From contig NZ_LSLK01000087.1 of assembly GCF_002257705.1 (NCBI RefSeq), positions 1-51,857 of the forward strand: a stretch of DNA of 51,857 nucleotides. The letters run 5' to 3'. Made by a program: the position numbers and the translations under genes. This document shows positions 8,784 to 17,374 of the stretch, one piece after another; within the stretch, counting starts at the first letter, position 1, and each line of letters starts with the position of its first letter. The notes below the pieces were generated by a model. The model was not told where the DNA came from. It saw only the letters and a program-made list of their open reading frames with translations, and did not search any database. Source of the stretch: Sporomusa silvacetica DSM 10669 (GTDB lineage Bacteria; Bacillota; Negativicutes; Sporomusales; Sporomusaceae).

Positions 8784-8849
8784 TCCAGATTAATTATATT
8801 ATCTATATCCATAAAGAGTCCACACAACTTATGTTATTATTCAAATACA

Positions 8850-8893
8850 AATGTCCTGGAAAGCGAATTTTACACCCGCTTATCCAGGACATT
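8850..8893 (-). terminator. Intrinsic terminator after the GH18 gene
   Basis: A stem AATGTCCTGG / CCAGGACATT encloses a 20-25 base apical region. It lies about 60 bp past the stop of the GH18 gene and before the metN promoter. A T-rich stretch follows on both strands. Confidence 0.7.
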
Positions 8894-8955
8894 TATTTCT
8901 TTAATATTTGATTTATATCTTTCTTATTTGTAACCCATGGCTGGGCCAAACCCCG

Positions 8956-10062
8956 TTACTGTCCTTTAGGAAACTTTTTGTCGATAGTTCCCCATATTTC
9001 AGGCTGTTCCTGGCCCAAGCGCCAGATAGCAATGCCAGCCGGGTTATATTTGGCCACAATGTCCAGTTTAGCGGCCGTACTCTTGTCATTCTCAAACCAG
9101 ACCTCATGATCCTTGTATTTAAAATGGGGGGCTTGGGCTTTATCATCATAGGCTATTTTAGCGCCATTTTTTTCCGCCAATACGATGGCATCTACATATT
9201 TTATGGTTTCACCCTTTTTGTCTACCCAGTCATAGCCGTACGCACCAACTCCGATAATCACCTTATGCGGACCACCACATTTGTCGATAGCGTACTTGAT
9301 ATTTTTATCATACCAGTCGACTGGTGCGATGGGACCAGGCTCAGAGGTAGACCAGTGATTATCATAGGTCATAATCTGCAGAAAATCGGCATTGGCGGCT
9401 AACTGCGAATAGTCATAGGCCCCAGATACATCTTCCGCCACATCTACCTGGGGAAAAACTGAGATAATGAGCAATTTATTGATTGCCTTCATCTTGGGGT
9501 AAAGTTCGGCCATGAAGGCTGTCAGGTTGTCCTTATGTTTTGGCGGCAGTAGCTCAAAATCAATATTAATGCCGTCATAGCCTTTTTCCTGAACCATCTT
9601 AATAATATTGTCTGTTACCTTGGTACGGATGGCCGGATCCCCTAGGACTACATCAGTTGATCCGGTTTTATTTGTTACCAACGGGTACATTTTAAGACCA
9701 AGTTGACGTGCCGTGTCATAAACCAACTGACTATCCTTAGCTTCAAGCGTGCCGTCAGTAGTAGCTCTATACCAAAAAGGACCGACTGCCGACATACTCT
9801 TGGCATGGGTTTTCATACTGGGAAAAGAGCCTGTTTGATCCGGTGTTCCCGGCCACGGATTCTCATAATAACCAATAACCATCCTTGCCGGCATGACAAC
9901 ATTGCCTGGCGCGCCAGGATTCATTTGATTAGCCTGATCACCAGGCAGCAGCTTAGGAGCCGGTTTGTTAGCCGTACTGCAACCACCGACAACAACAGCA
10001 GCAATAACAAAGAGAATGAGAAGAACACTTGTGGTTACCTTGTAGTATGTATTAACACGCAA
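8956..10062 (-). CDS. GH18 family glycoside hydrolase lipoprotein (YaaH/SleL-like catalytic domain)
   Basis: Predicted lipoprotein: an N-terminal hydrophobic segment ends in VVGGC. The GH18 barrel follows from about residue 60. Its catalytic motif is YDGINIDFE, with the acid Glu at about residue 170, and QIMTYDNHW is the conserved substrate-binding strand. The catalytic domain resembles spore-cortex lytic N-acetylglucosaminidases of the YaaH/SleL type, but no LysM repeats are present. I place the start at TTG 10062, 8 bp behind AAAGGG; the GTG at 10071 lies on top of that ribosome site. Monocistronic. The substrate (peptidoglycan or chitin-like) is inferred from the family. Confidence 0.82.
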   Translation of the reverse strand: MRVNTYYKVTTSVLLILFVIAAVVVGGCSTANKPAPKLLPGDQANQMNPGAPGNVVMPARMVIGYYENPWPGTPDQTGSFPSMKTHAKSMSAVGPFWYRATTDGTLEAKDSQLVYDTARQLGLKMYPLVTNKTGSTDVVLGDPAIRTKVTDNIIKMVQEKGYDGINIDFELLPPKHKDNLTAFMAELYPKMKAINKLLIISVFPQVDVAEDVSGAYDYSQLAANADFLQIMTYDNHWSTSEPGPIAPVDWYDKNIKYAIDKCGGPHKVIIGVGAYGYDWVDKKGETIKYVDAIVLAEKNGAKIAYDDKAQAPHFKYKDHEVWFENDKSTAAKLDIVAKYNPAGIAIWRLGQEQPEIWGTIDKKFPKGQ

Positions 10063-10085
10063 AACTGTCACCCTTTCCGTTACTC

Positions 10086-10107
10086 ATTGTTGATATACAT
10101 CAACAAT
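10086..10107. promoter_or_regulatory. Perfect inverted repeat upstream of the GH18 gene
   Basis: ATTGTTGAT, four bases, then ATCAACAAT: 9-bp perfect arms, 24 bp before the GH18 start codon. No T-run follows on either strand, so an operator or mRNA 5' hairpin is more likely than a terminator. Confidence 0.4.
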
Positions 10108-10144
10108 AGTATTGGCTGAGTGACAGTTCTTATGCCTGGCAATT

Positions 10145-11314
10145 TTACCTAGGCAGCTTGGTGAGCACCTGCGCAACATGTTTTAAGGTTTCCCATTTTT
10201 TACAGAAACAAAACCGGACTTGGCGGCTGCCTTTGGTTTTATCCGCATAAAACGAGGAGCCTGGCACAGTAGCCACGCCTGTCAACTCAATCAGCTTGCG
10301 GCTAAAGGCAGTATCATCGGTTATCCCTAAACGCGCCATAATATCACTGGCATCAGTAAGTACATAATATGCGCCTTGGGGCAGCTCGCATTTAAACCCA
10401 GCTTGGCGCAATGCGCCCAAAACAAAATCGCGGGCTTCGCCATAATGATTTTTTAATCCCTCATAGTATTCCGGCCCATAGGTCATAGCCTCAGCCGCAG
10501 CATGTTGAAGTGGCGTGGGCGCTCCGACAGTAAAAAAATCATGCACCTTACGGATGCGCTTAGTAATTTCCGGCGCGGCGATAGCCCAACCCACCCGCCA
10601 CCCAGTGACCGAATAGGTCTTGGAGATGGAATTAATAGTGATTGTCCGCTCAGCCATACCTGGCAGTGAGGCAATTGATACATGCCTAGCGCCGTCGTAG
10701 AGAATATGCTCATAGATTTCATCAGCGATAGCATAGGTATCCCATTTAATACACAGAGCAGCAATTTCCGCAAGTTCTTCCTTGCTAAATACCTTGCCTG
10801 TCGGATTATTGGGCGTATTAATGATGATGGCTTTCGTCTTTTCATTGAAAGCAGCTGCTAACTCTGCTGCTGAATAGTGCCAGTCAGGTCCATACAACGT
10901 TACATAGCGCGGCGTAGCTCCTGACAGAATAGAATCAGGGCCGTAATTCTCATAAAACGGCTCAAAAATAATGATTTCGTCGCCAGGGTTAATAAGCGCC
11001 TTTAAAGTGGCAATCATGGCCTCAGTGGCACCACAAGTGACGGTAATGTCAGTCTTGGGGTTGCATTCGATGTGATTGTACTCACGAACCTTGCGGCTGA
11101 TGGCCTCTCTGAGCTCAGGCTCACCAAAGGTTACCGGGTACTGGTTAAACCCCGCCTGGATAGCACGGATGGCAGCTTCCTGAATAGCTTTAGGACTTTC
11201 AAAATCGGGAAAGCCCTGCGACAGGTTGTAGCCACCTGCTTCATCACAGATGCGAGTCATTTCCCGGATGACTGATTCGGAAAAAGTTTCGGTAATTTGG
11301 GATAATTTTTTCAT
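10145..11314 (-). CDS. Class I/II PLP-dependent aminotransferase
   Basis: Aspartate-aminotransferase-fold enzyme of 389 aa. Visible motifs are the N-terminal YNLSQGFPDF, TCGATEAM, the INTPNNPTGKV substrate loop, ADEIYEH with the pyridine-binding Asp, SISKTYSVTGWRVGW with the PLP Schiff-base Lys, and the C-terminal VRFCFCK carrying the carboxylate-binding Arg. The start ATG at 11314 lies 6 bp behind GGAGG. It directly follows a SsuABC-type importer in the same direction, so the enzyme may act on the imported compound (an amino-sulfonate, for example); that is inference. The amino donor and acceptor are unknown. Confidence 0.9.
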   Translation of the reverse strand: MKKLSQITETFSESVIREMTRICDEAGGYNLSQGFPDFESPKAIQEAAIRAIQAGFNQYPVTFGEPELREAISRKVREYNHIECNPKTDITVTCGATEAMIATLKALINPGDEIIIFEPFYENYGPDSILSGATPRYVTLYGPDWHYSAAELAAAFNEKTKAIIINTPNNPTGKVFSKEELAEIAALCIKWDTYAIADEIYEHILYDGARHVSIASLPGMAERTITINSISKTYSVTGWRVGWAIAAPEITKRIRKVHDFFTVGAPTPLQHAAAEAMTYGPEYYEGLKNHYGEARDFVLGALRQAGFKCELPQGAYYVLTDASDIMARLGITDDTAFSRKLIELTGVATVPGSSFYADKTKGSRQVRFCFCKKWETLKHVAQVLTKLPR

Positions 11315-11330
11315 ACTTGACCTCCGTGAT

Positions 11331-12128
11331 TTACGTATTGGTATTAGCGGCTTTCCACGCTTCTTCCCTGATAAGCCCCATAACTTCTTTTTTAATGCGG
11401 ATAAAGTCATCAGTAAGTTTTAGATCAAAGGTACGCTCATTAGGCAGCTCCACATTGATTTTTGCCTTAATCTTCCCTGGTCGGGCTGTCATTACATAGA
11501 TGGTGTCGCCAAGAAAGACGGCTTCATCAACATCATGAGTAACGAAAAGAATGGTCTTATGGGACTCATCCCACACACTTAAGAGCAATTCCTGCATAAC
11601 TGTCCGTGTCTGGGCATCAAGGGCCCCGAATGGCTCATCCATTAACAGCACTTCGGGATCATTGGCCAAAGCACGGGCAATAGCGACCCGTTGCTTCATA
11701 CCGCCTGACAAGTCGCGGGGGAAAAAGGTCTCAAAGCCTCTGAGGCCAATCTTTTCAATATAATGGTCAGAAACCTCGGTGCGCTCTTGTTTACTTTTTC
11801 CAGCAACATCCAGCCCAAATTCAATGTTTTCCCGCACAGTCAACCACGGAAACAGGGTATAGGTCTGGAACACCATGCCCCGGTCACTCCCTGGGCCGGT
11901 TATTTCCCGCCCGTCCAGGAGTACCCGGCCTGAGGTCGGTTCTTCCAGACCGGCAACGATTTTCAAAATGGTCGATTTGCCGCAGCCTGAGGGACCGAGT
12001 ATGGTAACAAACTCACTAGGCTTGACGGTAAAACTGGCCTCTGCCAAAGCAATAACCTGACGCTCTTTGCCAGTAAATGTTTTGCTTACGCCATCAATGA
12101 TTACTTTATCTTGCGTCATTTCTGTCAT
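11331..12128 (-). CDS. ABC transporter ATPase, SsuB/TauB/NrtD type
   Basis: ATP-binding subunit of a nitrate/sulfonate/taurine-family importer. Walker A is GPSGCGKST, the signature LSGGMKQRVAIARAL, Walker B VLLMDEPFGALD, and the H-loop lies in VTHDVDEAV. The start ATG at 12128 has AAAGGAGG 8 bp upstream and comes one base after the permease stop codon. The longer in-frame extension to 12215 lies inside the permease gene and is discarded. The substrate cannot be assigned from the ATPase. Confidence 0.9.
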   Translation of the reverse strand: MTEMTQDKVIIDGVSKTFTGKERQVIALAEASFTVKPSEFVTILGPSGCGKSTILKIVAGLEEPTSGRVLLDGREITGPGSDRGMVFQTYTLFPWLTVRENIEFGLDVAGKSKQERTEVSDHYIEKIGLRGFETFFPRDLSGGMKQRVAIARALANDPEVLLMDEPFGALDAQTRTVMQELLLSVWDESHKTILFVTHDVDEAVFLGDTIYVMTARPGKIKAKINVELPNERTFDLKLTDDFIRIKKEVMGLIREEAWKAANTNT

Positions 12129-12129
12129 G

Positions 12130-12930
12130 CTACCGTCCTCCTTTGCCCATCCAGGGGAACATCCTGACATATAACCATTTGAATACAATGTCAATAACAA
12201 TGCCAATAACACCAATTACGATGATACCAACAATAATATTGCCTGTTTTCAAAAAACGTTGGGCCTGCATAATCATAAATCCCAGGCCGGAACCGGCGGC
12301 CACAATCTCCGCCACAACCAGGTATGTCCACGCCCAGCCAAAAGCAATTCGCAGCGTGTCCACAATACCCGGCATACTTGCTGGCAGAATAATCCGGCGG
12401 AAAACGCCCCAGCGGGAAACACCCAGGGTGTAAGCAGTGTCAATCAGGTCATGGGCGACATTCTTGGTCACATCCATAATCATGAGTGCCAGGGGAAAGA
12501 AGGTACCAAAAAATATGACGGCGATTTTTTCACTCTCGCCAATACCCAGCCACAAAATAAACAGCGGAATAAAGGCCGAGGCTGGCATATAGCGAATAAA
12601 GCTAAGCATTGGCTCGGCCAACGCCTCACAGACCTTGAGACTGCCCATCATAATCCCCAAGGGTACAGCAATCACGGCAGCCAACGAAAAGCCAACAGTT
12701 ACCCTGAACACACTGGCCCAAATATCATTCATTAAATCGAATTCAGAAAATAAGAGAACCCCGTCTTTTACCACCTTATCCGGCGACGGTAAAAACATGG
12801 GGGGAATCAAGTCGCTATATGTAAGCGCCGACCAGATGGCAGCGAGCAAAGCAAAGGTCAATGCGCTCAAGGCAACATATAACGGCGCAGAAATATCTGC
12901 TTTAGGTGTTAAAAGTTTGCATTTGACCAT
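12130..12930 (-). CDS. ABC transporter permease, SsuC/TauC type
   Basis: Integral membrane permease of 266 aa with about six helices and the BPD_transp_1 coupling region (LGVSRWGVFRRIILPASMPG). An ATG follows AAGGAGG by 7 bp. It partners the ATPase downstream and the binding protein upstream. The family imports sulfonates, taurine, nitrate, cyanate or pyrimidine precursors. Confidence 0.9.
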   Translation of the reverse strand: MVKCKLLTPKADISAPLYVALSALTFALLAAIWSALTYSDLIPPMFLPSPDKVVKDGVLLFSEFDLMNDIWASVFRVTVGFSLAAVIAVPLGIMMGSLKVCEALAEPMLSFIRYMPASAFIPLFILWLGIGESEKIAVIFFGTFFPLALMIMDVTKNVAHDLIDTAYTLGVSRWGVFRRIILPASMPGIVDTLRIAFGWAWTYLVVAEIVAAGSGLGFMIMQAQRFLKTGNIIVGIIVIGVIGIVIDIVFKWLYVRMFPWMGKGGR

Positions 12931-12964
12931 AGTTCATCCTCCTTAATAAGAAACCCACCTGAAT

Positions 12965-13004
12965 AGGTATTCAATCCAGGGATATTTAACCTTTCCATCT
13001 GGAT
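12965..13004 (-). repeat. Dispersed post-terminator repeat, copy B
   Basis: The minus strand reads ATCCAGATGGAAAGGTTAAA and closes with CCCTGGATTGAA. ATCCAG and CTGGAT form the outer stem. It begins 7 bp after the terminator of the binding-protein gene and lies in the leader of the permease gene. See the finding on copies A-D. Confidence 0.6.
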
Positions 13005-13009
13005 TTAGA

Positions 13010-13048
13010 AAGGCCGCGTAGAAGCGCTGACGCCTCTAGCGCGGCCTT
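13010..13048 (-). terminator. Terminator/attenuator hairpin between binding protein and permease
   Basis: Stem AAGGCCGCG / CGCGGCCTT with an apical structured loop, then TCT. Placed between the first and second genes of the importer, it may make the binding protein more abundant than the membrane subunits. Confidence 0.7.
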
Positions 13049-13066
13049 ATAACCTTCGCTAGTATC

Positions 13067-14080
13067 CTACTTGACTTTGGTAATAAAAGTATTGTCAATG
13101 TATTTGTTCAAATCAGGTGCCTGTGATAACAGCTTGAGTTTTACATAGAATTCACCGGCCCGTTTACCGACATCATAGATAGCGCCTGGCTTTTCTTTGG
13201 TGCCATAAAACTCAAGATTTTCTTTCAGATCATAAAACTTAACAGTTTGAATATCAGCAGCTACCTCTTCTGGTTTCATCTTGAAAGCGGCTGCCAAAAT
13301 TTTGTTAGTATCTTCCGGATTTTTATTCATATAGTCTGTGGCTTCTGCCAGCGCAGCCACGATGGCTTGCACTGTTTCAGGATTGTTTGCCACCAGGTCT
13401 TCACGGACGGCCAGTATGTCAGCAATCAGACCAGGCGTATCTTTGGTCGTAGCCAACACGGTTTCACCGGCTGCTTTTGCTTTACCCAGATGCGGTTCCC
13501 AGGTAATAGCAGCATCTACTTTGCCAGCCATAAAGGCCGAAGCCGCTTCACTGGCTTTCATATCTACAGCTTTAACATCATTATCGGTTAAGCCATTTTG
13601 CTCCAGCAAGGTAGACAAGAGGAAATGGGAAGCCGAACCACGGTGGAAGGCAATTTCTTTGCCTTTGAGATCGGCAATTTTTTCAATACCTTTGCTTTTT
13701 TTCACAATCAAGCCATCTGCACCGTTAGAAGAATCGAAGGCCCAGACGAATTTCATGGGGACACCCTCCCCAGCCGCCGAAACCGATACGTCAAGTGAGG
13801 CCGCCATAGCCTGGATTTTGCCGGCTACTAGCGCCTGTTTCCGGTCACCGACACCTTCGATGGATTGCAACTCTACTTCAACGCCCCTATTTTTAAACAT
13901 GCCCTTTTCTTTGGCTACGAACAGAGCACCATAACCGGTCCAGGGAGTATATGCAATAACAATCGGCTTTTTCTCTCCGCCCTGGGACGCTTTTTCTGCG
14001 GATTTATTACCGCCACAGCCAGCAACAACCATTGCTAGCATAGCTGCCAGAAGCAGCATGGATACCAGTTTCTTTTTCAC
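13067..14080 (-). CDS. SsuA/TauA-type ABC substrate-binding lipoprotein, GTG start
   Basis: A 337-aa binding protein with basic N-terminus, hydrophobic stretch and lipobox VVAGC. The NMT1/SsuA-like fold contains IAYTPWTGYGALFVAKEKG, EGVGDRKQALVAGKI and FHRGSASHFLLSTLLEQ. The start is a GTG at 14080, 7 bp behind GGAGGG. It is the first gene of the importer/aminotransferase operon. The ligand is likely a sulfonate, taurine-like or heterocyclic compound by family; no binding-pocket inference is safe. Confidence 0.88.
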   Translation of the reverse strand: MKKKLVSMLLLAAMLAMVVAGCGGNKSAEKASQGGEKKPIVIAYTPWTGYGALFVAKEKGMFKNRGVEVELQSIEGVGDRKQALVAGKIQAMAASLDVSVSAAGEGVPMKFVWAFDSSNGADGLIVKKSKGIEKIADLKGKEIAFHRGSASHFLLSTLLEQNGLTDNDVKAVDMKASEAASAFMAGKVDAAITWEPHLGKAKAAGETVLATTKDTPGLIADILAVREDLVANNPETVQAIVAALAEATDYMNKNPEDTNKILAAAFKMKPEEVAADIQTVKFYDLKENLEFYGTKEKPGAIYDVGKRAGEFYVKLKLLSQAPDLNKYIDNTFITKVK

Positions 14081-14186
14081 GAAAAATCCCTCCAAAACAT
14101 TAACTAAGATACCCCTTATAAAGTTCTATCTATCACATATTCGAGCAAAATTTCTTTTATCCTTTTCCCCATTAAAGAAAAAGCAA

Positions 14187-14220
14187 AAAAATATAGGCAC
14201 TCTTTGCGAGTACCTATATT
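14187..14220 (-). terminator. Intrinsic terminator after the EamA gene
   Basis: Minus-strand stem AATATAGGTACTC / GAGTGCCTATATT (one mismatch) is followed by TTTTTT. It lies about 110 bp past the EamA stop codon, in front of the binding-protein gene. Confidence 0.85.
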
Positions 14221-14328
14221 CTCTATTTTCCTTTAGAAAAACGATTCATTATAGCGAGGTAACGCCACACCGTGACTAGCACAAGCATCAACTTAGGTTT
14301 CATTTCACCTTGCCCAAGAAATAGCTGC

Positions 14329-15267
14329 TTAAGAATAAGCGCCTTGTTTGTGATCGTTATTGCTCATCATAATATATGCGCCTGCTAAAATTAGTACGAT
14401 TCCTATAATAGTGTACGTAGTAAGAGTTTCCCGTAAAATAAGGAGACAAAATAGCGGCGCAAGGGCTGGCTTTATAAAGAATACGATAGACGCGACAGAA
14501 GCGGAACTTTTCTCCATAGCCATGAAGTAAAACAGAAAACCCAAGCCACTTACAACAACGCCAAGATACATTAGAACGGCAATATTGCTATAATTAATCC
14601 CGGAAATTATCGGAATATCAACTAAAAGCGGGGTAATATTTCCTTTTTGATAGGTATCAAACAAAGGTAAATGTGAAATCAGCATCAAGGCCAATAAAAT
14701 TATATCACCTGCCAGAAAGGAAAAACAATTGATCACAACACTGCCATATCTTGCTACTCTCATTTTACTAACAACACTATAGAGCGCAAAGGTTATTGCA
14801 GATAATATGGCTAAAATGATGCCTTTCATATCAGTATGTATCCCAAAGGGATTTAAAATAAAGAGCACACCCAGCAAGCTAACTGCCAGGGACAGCATTA
14901 CCTTTTTATTGATCTTTTCATTTAATAAAAAATACGCAATCGGAGTTGTAAATGTAGGGTTGGCACTAAATATAATAGCCACCGTCGAAGCCATCGTATA
15001 AAGGATAGCAAATTGAAAAAACGACATGCTAATGACGATACCCAAAAATCCAGTTAATAAAAAATATATACAATCATTTCTATTTAACTCAATATTTTTC
15101 CCTTTTATCGCTTGCATTGATGCCGGCAGTAATATTACCCCCCCGATCAAGAATCTGATAAAATTCAGTTGAAAGGGATTAATATCAGCCGCCACAGTTT
15201 TACTGGCTATCTCCATGGTGCTGAAAATAACAGCCGCTAGTATAATATATATGTAAGCTTTTTTCAC
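14329..15267 (-). CDS. EamA/DMT-superfamily transporter
   Basis: Ten-helix drug/metabolite transporter of two EamA repeats (about residues 5-140 and 150-300), about 312 aa. It probably exports or imports a small metabolite; substrate unknown. The start is ambiguous: the ATG at 15276 is only 2-3 bp from AAAGGA, while the GTG at 15267 is about 10 bp from it; I use the GTG. It is transcribed away from a LysR regulator, the usual arrangement for a regulator controlling its neighbour. Confidence 0.85.
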   Translation of the reverse strand: MKKAYIYIILAAVIFSTMEIASKTVAADINPFQLNFIRFLIGGVILLPASMQAIKGKNIELNRNDCIYFLLTGFLGIVISMSFFQFAILYTMASTVAIIFSANPTFTTPIAYFLLNEKINKKVMLSLAVSLLGVLFILNPFGIHTDMKGIILAILSAITFALYSVVSKMRVARYGSVVINCFSFLAGDIILLALMLISHLPLFDTYQKGNITPLLVDIPIISGINYSNIAVLMYLGVVVSGLGFLFYFMAMEKSSASVASIVFFIKPALAPLFCLLILRETLTTYTIIGIVLILAGAYIMMSNNDHKQGAYS

Positions 15268-15395
15268 AGTTATCATTTCCTTTTTGAGTGGATTGACAAT
15301 AGTAGCTTACTAAACAACTTTGACACCATGCCCTATGTCAAGTATGATTATAACAAAATATGAAACATAGTTAAAATATCTGTTAAGACTATTTT

Positions 15396-15414
15396 GCATT
15401 CGATAATCGAATGC
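15396..15414. promoter_or_regulatory. Perfect palindrome, probable LysR operator
   Basis: GCATTCGAT-A-ATCGAATGC has 9-bp arms around one base. It is placed 25 bp before the LysR start codon in the divergent EamA/lysR gap, which fits autoregulation plus control of the EamA gene. Confidence 0.65.
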
Positions 15415-15439
15415 TTGCAGGGTTGAAGGAGTCGTCAAC

Positions 15440-16324
15440 ATGGACATTCGCCAATTAAAATACTTTCTTGCGATTGCAGAAGCCGGACAGATTACCAAAG
15501 CGGCCACCCGACTGCATATCACCCAACCACCTTTAAGCCAACAAATTATCCTGCTGGAAAAAGAATTGGGCGTACAGCTAATTGAAAGAACAAAAAAACA
15601 TATTAATTTAACAGAGTCAGGGCGTATATTACAGAATAGAGCCGAACAAATTATAGAACTAATTAACACCACCATTGATGAGATCCATGAAGCGGCCAAT
15701 GGCATAAGCGGCAAGCTGACAATCGGTACAATCACATCCTCCGGCAGAACACTAATACCCGAATTCGTTCAAAGATTTCATCAGACCTATCCTAAAATTT
15801 CTTTTGACTTACGTCTGGGAGATTCACGGCGCATATTAGAATTACTTAATGCCGGCATTATCGAAATTGGGTTAATACGCCTTCCCATTAACACTTCCTT
15901 ATATAACTATATAACCTTACCAAAGGAAAATATGGTAATGGTTGCCCTGCCTGATGCTATTACAATTGGAGATACAGAGACTTTATCTTTTGATAAAATC
16001 AAACACAATCCTTTATTAATTCACCGACGCTATGAAACTATAATTATCAATTATTGCAGGCAGGCTGGTTTTGAACCAAATGTTCTTTGCACCAGTGATG
16101 ACAATACGTCCTTACTCATTTGGGCTAAGCTGGGACTGGGTATTGCTATTGTGCCTGAAACAACTATCAATCTTCTCCAAGACTCGCCGCTGCTGATACA
16201 AAAAATAACCAATCCCGCAATCATAACAACGGCTGCCATTATCTGGCTAAAGAAGCACACTCTGTCTACAGCGGCATCCCATTTCCTTGAAATGTTCAAA
16301 AAAGATCCTCACACTGAGCTTTAG
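15440..16324 (+). CDS. LysR-family transcriptional regulator
   Basis: A 294-aa regulator. The N-terminal winged helix-turn-helix begins MDIRQLKYFLAIAEAGQIT and contains TQPPLSQQI, the recognition region. The LysR substrate-binding domain follows from about residue 90 (GKLTIGTITSSGRTLIPEF). An ATG follows GAAGGAG. Divergent to the EamA transporter, with a palindrome in between. The inducer is unknown. Confidence 0.92.
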   Translation: MDIRQLKYFLAIAEAGQITKAATRLHITQPPLSQQIILLEKELGVQLIERTKKHINLTESGRILQNRAEQIIELINTTIDEIHEAANGISGKLTIGTITSSGRTLIPEFVQRFHQTYPKISFDLRLGDSRRILELLNAGIIEIGLIRLPINTSLYNYITLPKENMVMVALPDAITIGDTETLSFDKIKHNPLLIHRRYETIIINYCRQAGFEPNVLCTSDDNTSLLIWAKLGLGIAIVPETTINLLQDSPLLIQKITNPAIITTAAIIWLKKHTLSTAASHFLEMFKKDPHTEL

Positions 16325-16337
16325 ATCTCATAATTTT

Positions 16338-16375
16338 AAAAGCCGGAGGCCATGTTTTGAATGGCTTACGGCTTT
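16338..16375. terminator. Bidirectional terminator between lysR and the response regulator
   Basis: AAAAGCCG / CGGCTTT with an inner GCCAT / ATGGC stem lies between two convergent genes. Confidence 0.75.
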
Positions 16376-16431
16376 AATTCATAAAGTATACAAAATACAA
16401 AAAACTGTAAAAAAAAGAGAGGGATGTGGTT

Positions 16432-17301
16432 TCACTCAGCAGCTAAAAACAATAAGCCTTCAATAAATTTTTTGATATTAACTTTACCATGATAAGCGCT
16501 CTTCCCTTGGATAGAAGCCATCTCATGTCTGATTTCCTTAAAATCGAACAGTGCGCCGCTATACATTTCAAATTTATCATCGTGATAATCCTCGATCCCC
16601 ATATTAGCCACATTTTGCATAGCTTTGGCAATAGCTCGCCTGACCCGCTGTTCGATAGTTTTAACATCTTGCTCAATAGCTACTGACAACTCCTGATATA
16701 GTTCATGCAGCTGATAAGTCTGATTCTGCCCGGAACTCAGACGAACATCGACCAATTGCGCCAACTGGTAAATGTTTTTTGCCCCAGCTTCACTAATAAT
16801 GCCCAACTCAGAGAATATCCGGTTAATCCGGGTATTCCGAGTCCGTTTCACATTGTCATCCTGCTCAGTCGGCTTAGCATCAGGACTAACATAACGGGCC
16901 GTTGTTTGGGAAATCAATGACATAACTGTCCGTAACTGCCTACTTTCTTCGACCTTGCGGATTACCGATGTAATCTCTAAAACATTAATCGGCTTATGAA
17001 TATAAAAGTCGATTCCTGTCTCGTACGCTTTTGTAATCATGGGCTGACTGGTACTTTCAGAAATCATAATAAATGAGGTATCCATACCTCTTTCTTTGAG
17101 CTTTCTAATTAATTCTACCCCATCCTGCCCTGGCAGCAGCAAGTCAACTAAAGCCACATCTGGTGAATAGTCGGCAATAATGGCCTCGCCCTCAAGCCCA
17201 TCGCCGCATTCTGCCACAACGGTTCCCAAATCATATTTTTTAATAATATTGCAGGTGATTTTTCGAATACTTACATCATCTTCAATAATGACAAACCGCA
17301 T
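16432..17301 (-). CDS. Response regulator with YcbB-type output domain (GlnL-like)
   Basis: A 289-aa two-component regulator. The N-terminal receiver has E7/D8/D9, phosphoacceptor Asp53 in LVDLLLPGQD, and the conserved Lys103 in IHKP. The C-terminal half (about 140-285) matches the YcbB DNA-binding domain known from Bacillus GlnL, including a helix-rich AIEQDVKTIEQRVRRAI. Its kinase partner lies 73 bp upstream on the same strand. In Bacillus the pair senses glutamine; the target here is not evident because no glutaminase or glutamine transporter is adjacent. Confidence 0.85.
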   Translation of the reverse strand: MRFVIIEDDVSIRKITCNIIKKYDLGTVVAECGDGLEGEAIIADYSPDVALVDLLLPGQDGVELIRKLKERGMDTSFIMISESTSQPMITKAYETGIDFYIHKPINVLEITSVIRKVEESRQLRTVMSLISQTTARYVSPDAKPTEQDDNVKRTRNTRINRIFSELGIISEAGAKNIYQLAQLVDVRLSSGQNQTYQLHELYQELSVAIEQDVKTIEQRVRRAIAKAMQNVANMGIEDYHDDKFEMYSGALFDFKEIRHEMASIQGKSAYHGKVNIKKFIEGLLFLAAE

Positions 17302-17374
17302 TTTCCCACCTCCTCTACTATCTTGCTATATAAAAGCCTGCGCCAATATCATATATCTATCAAGTTACCGTGCT

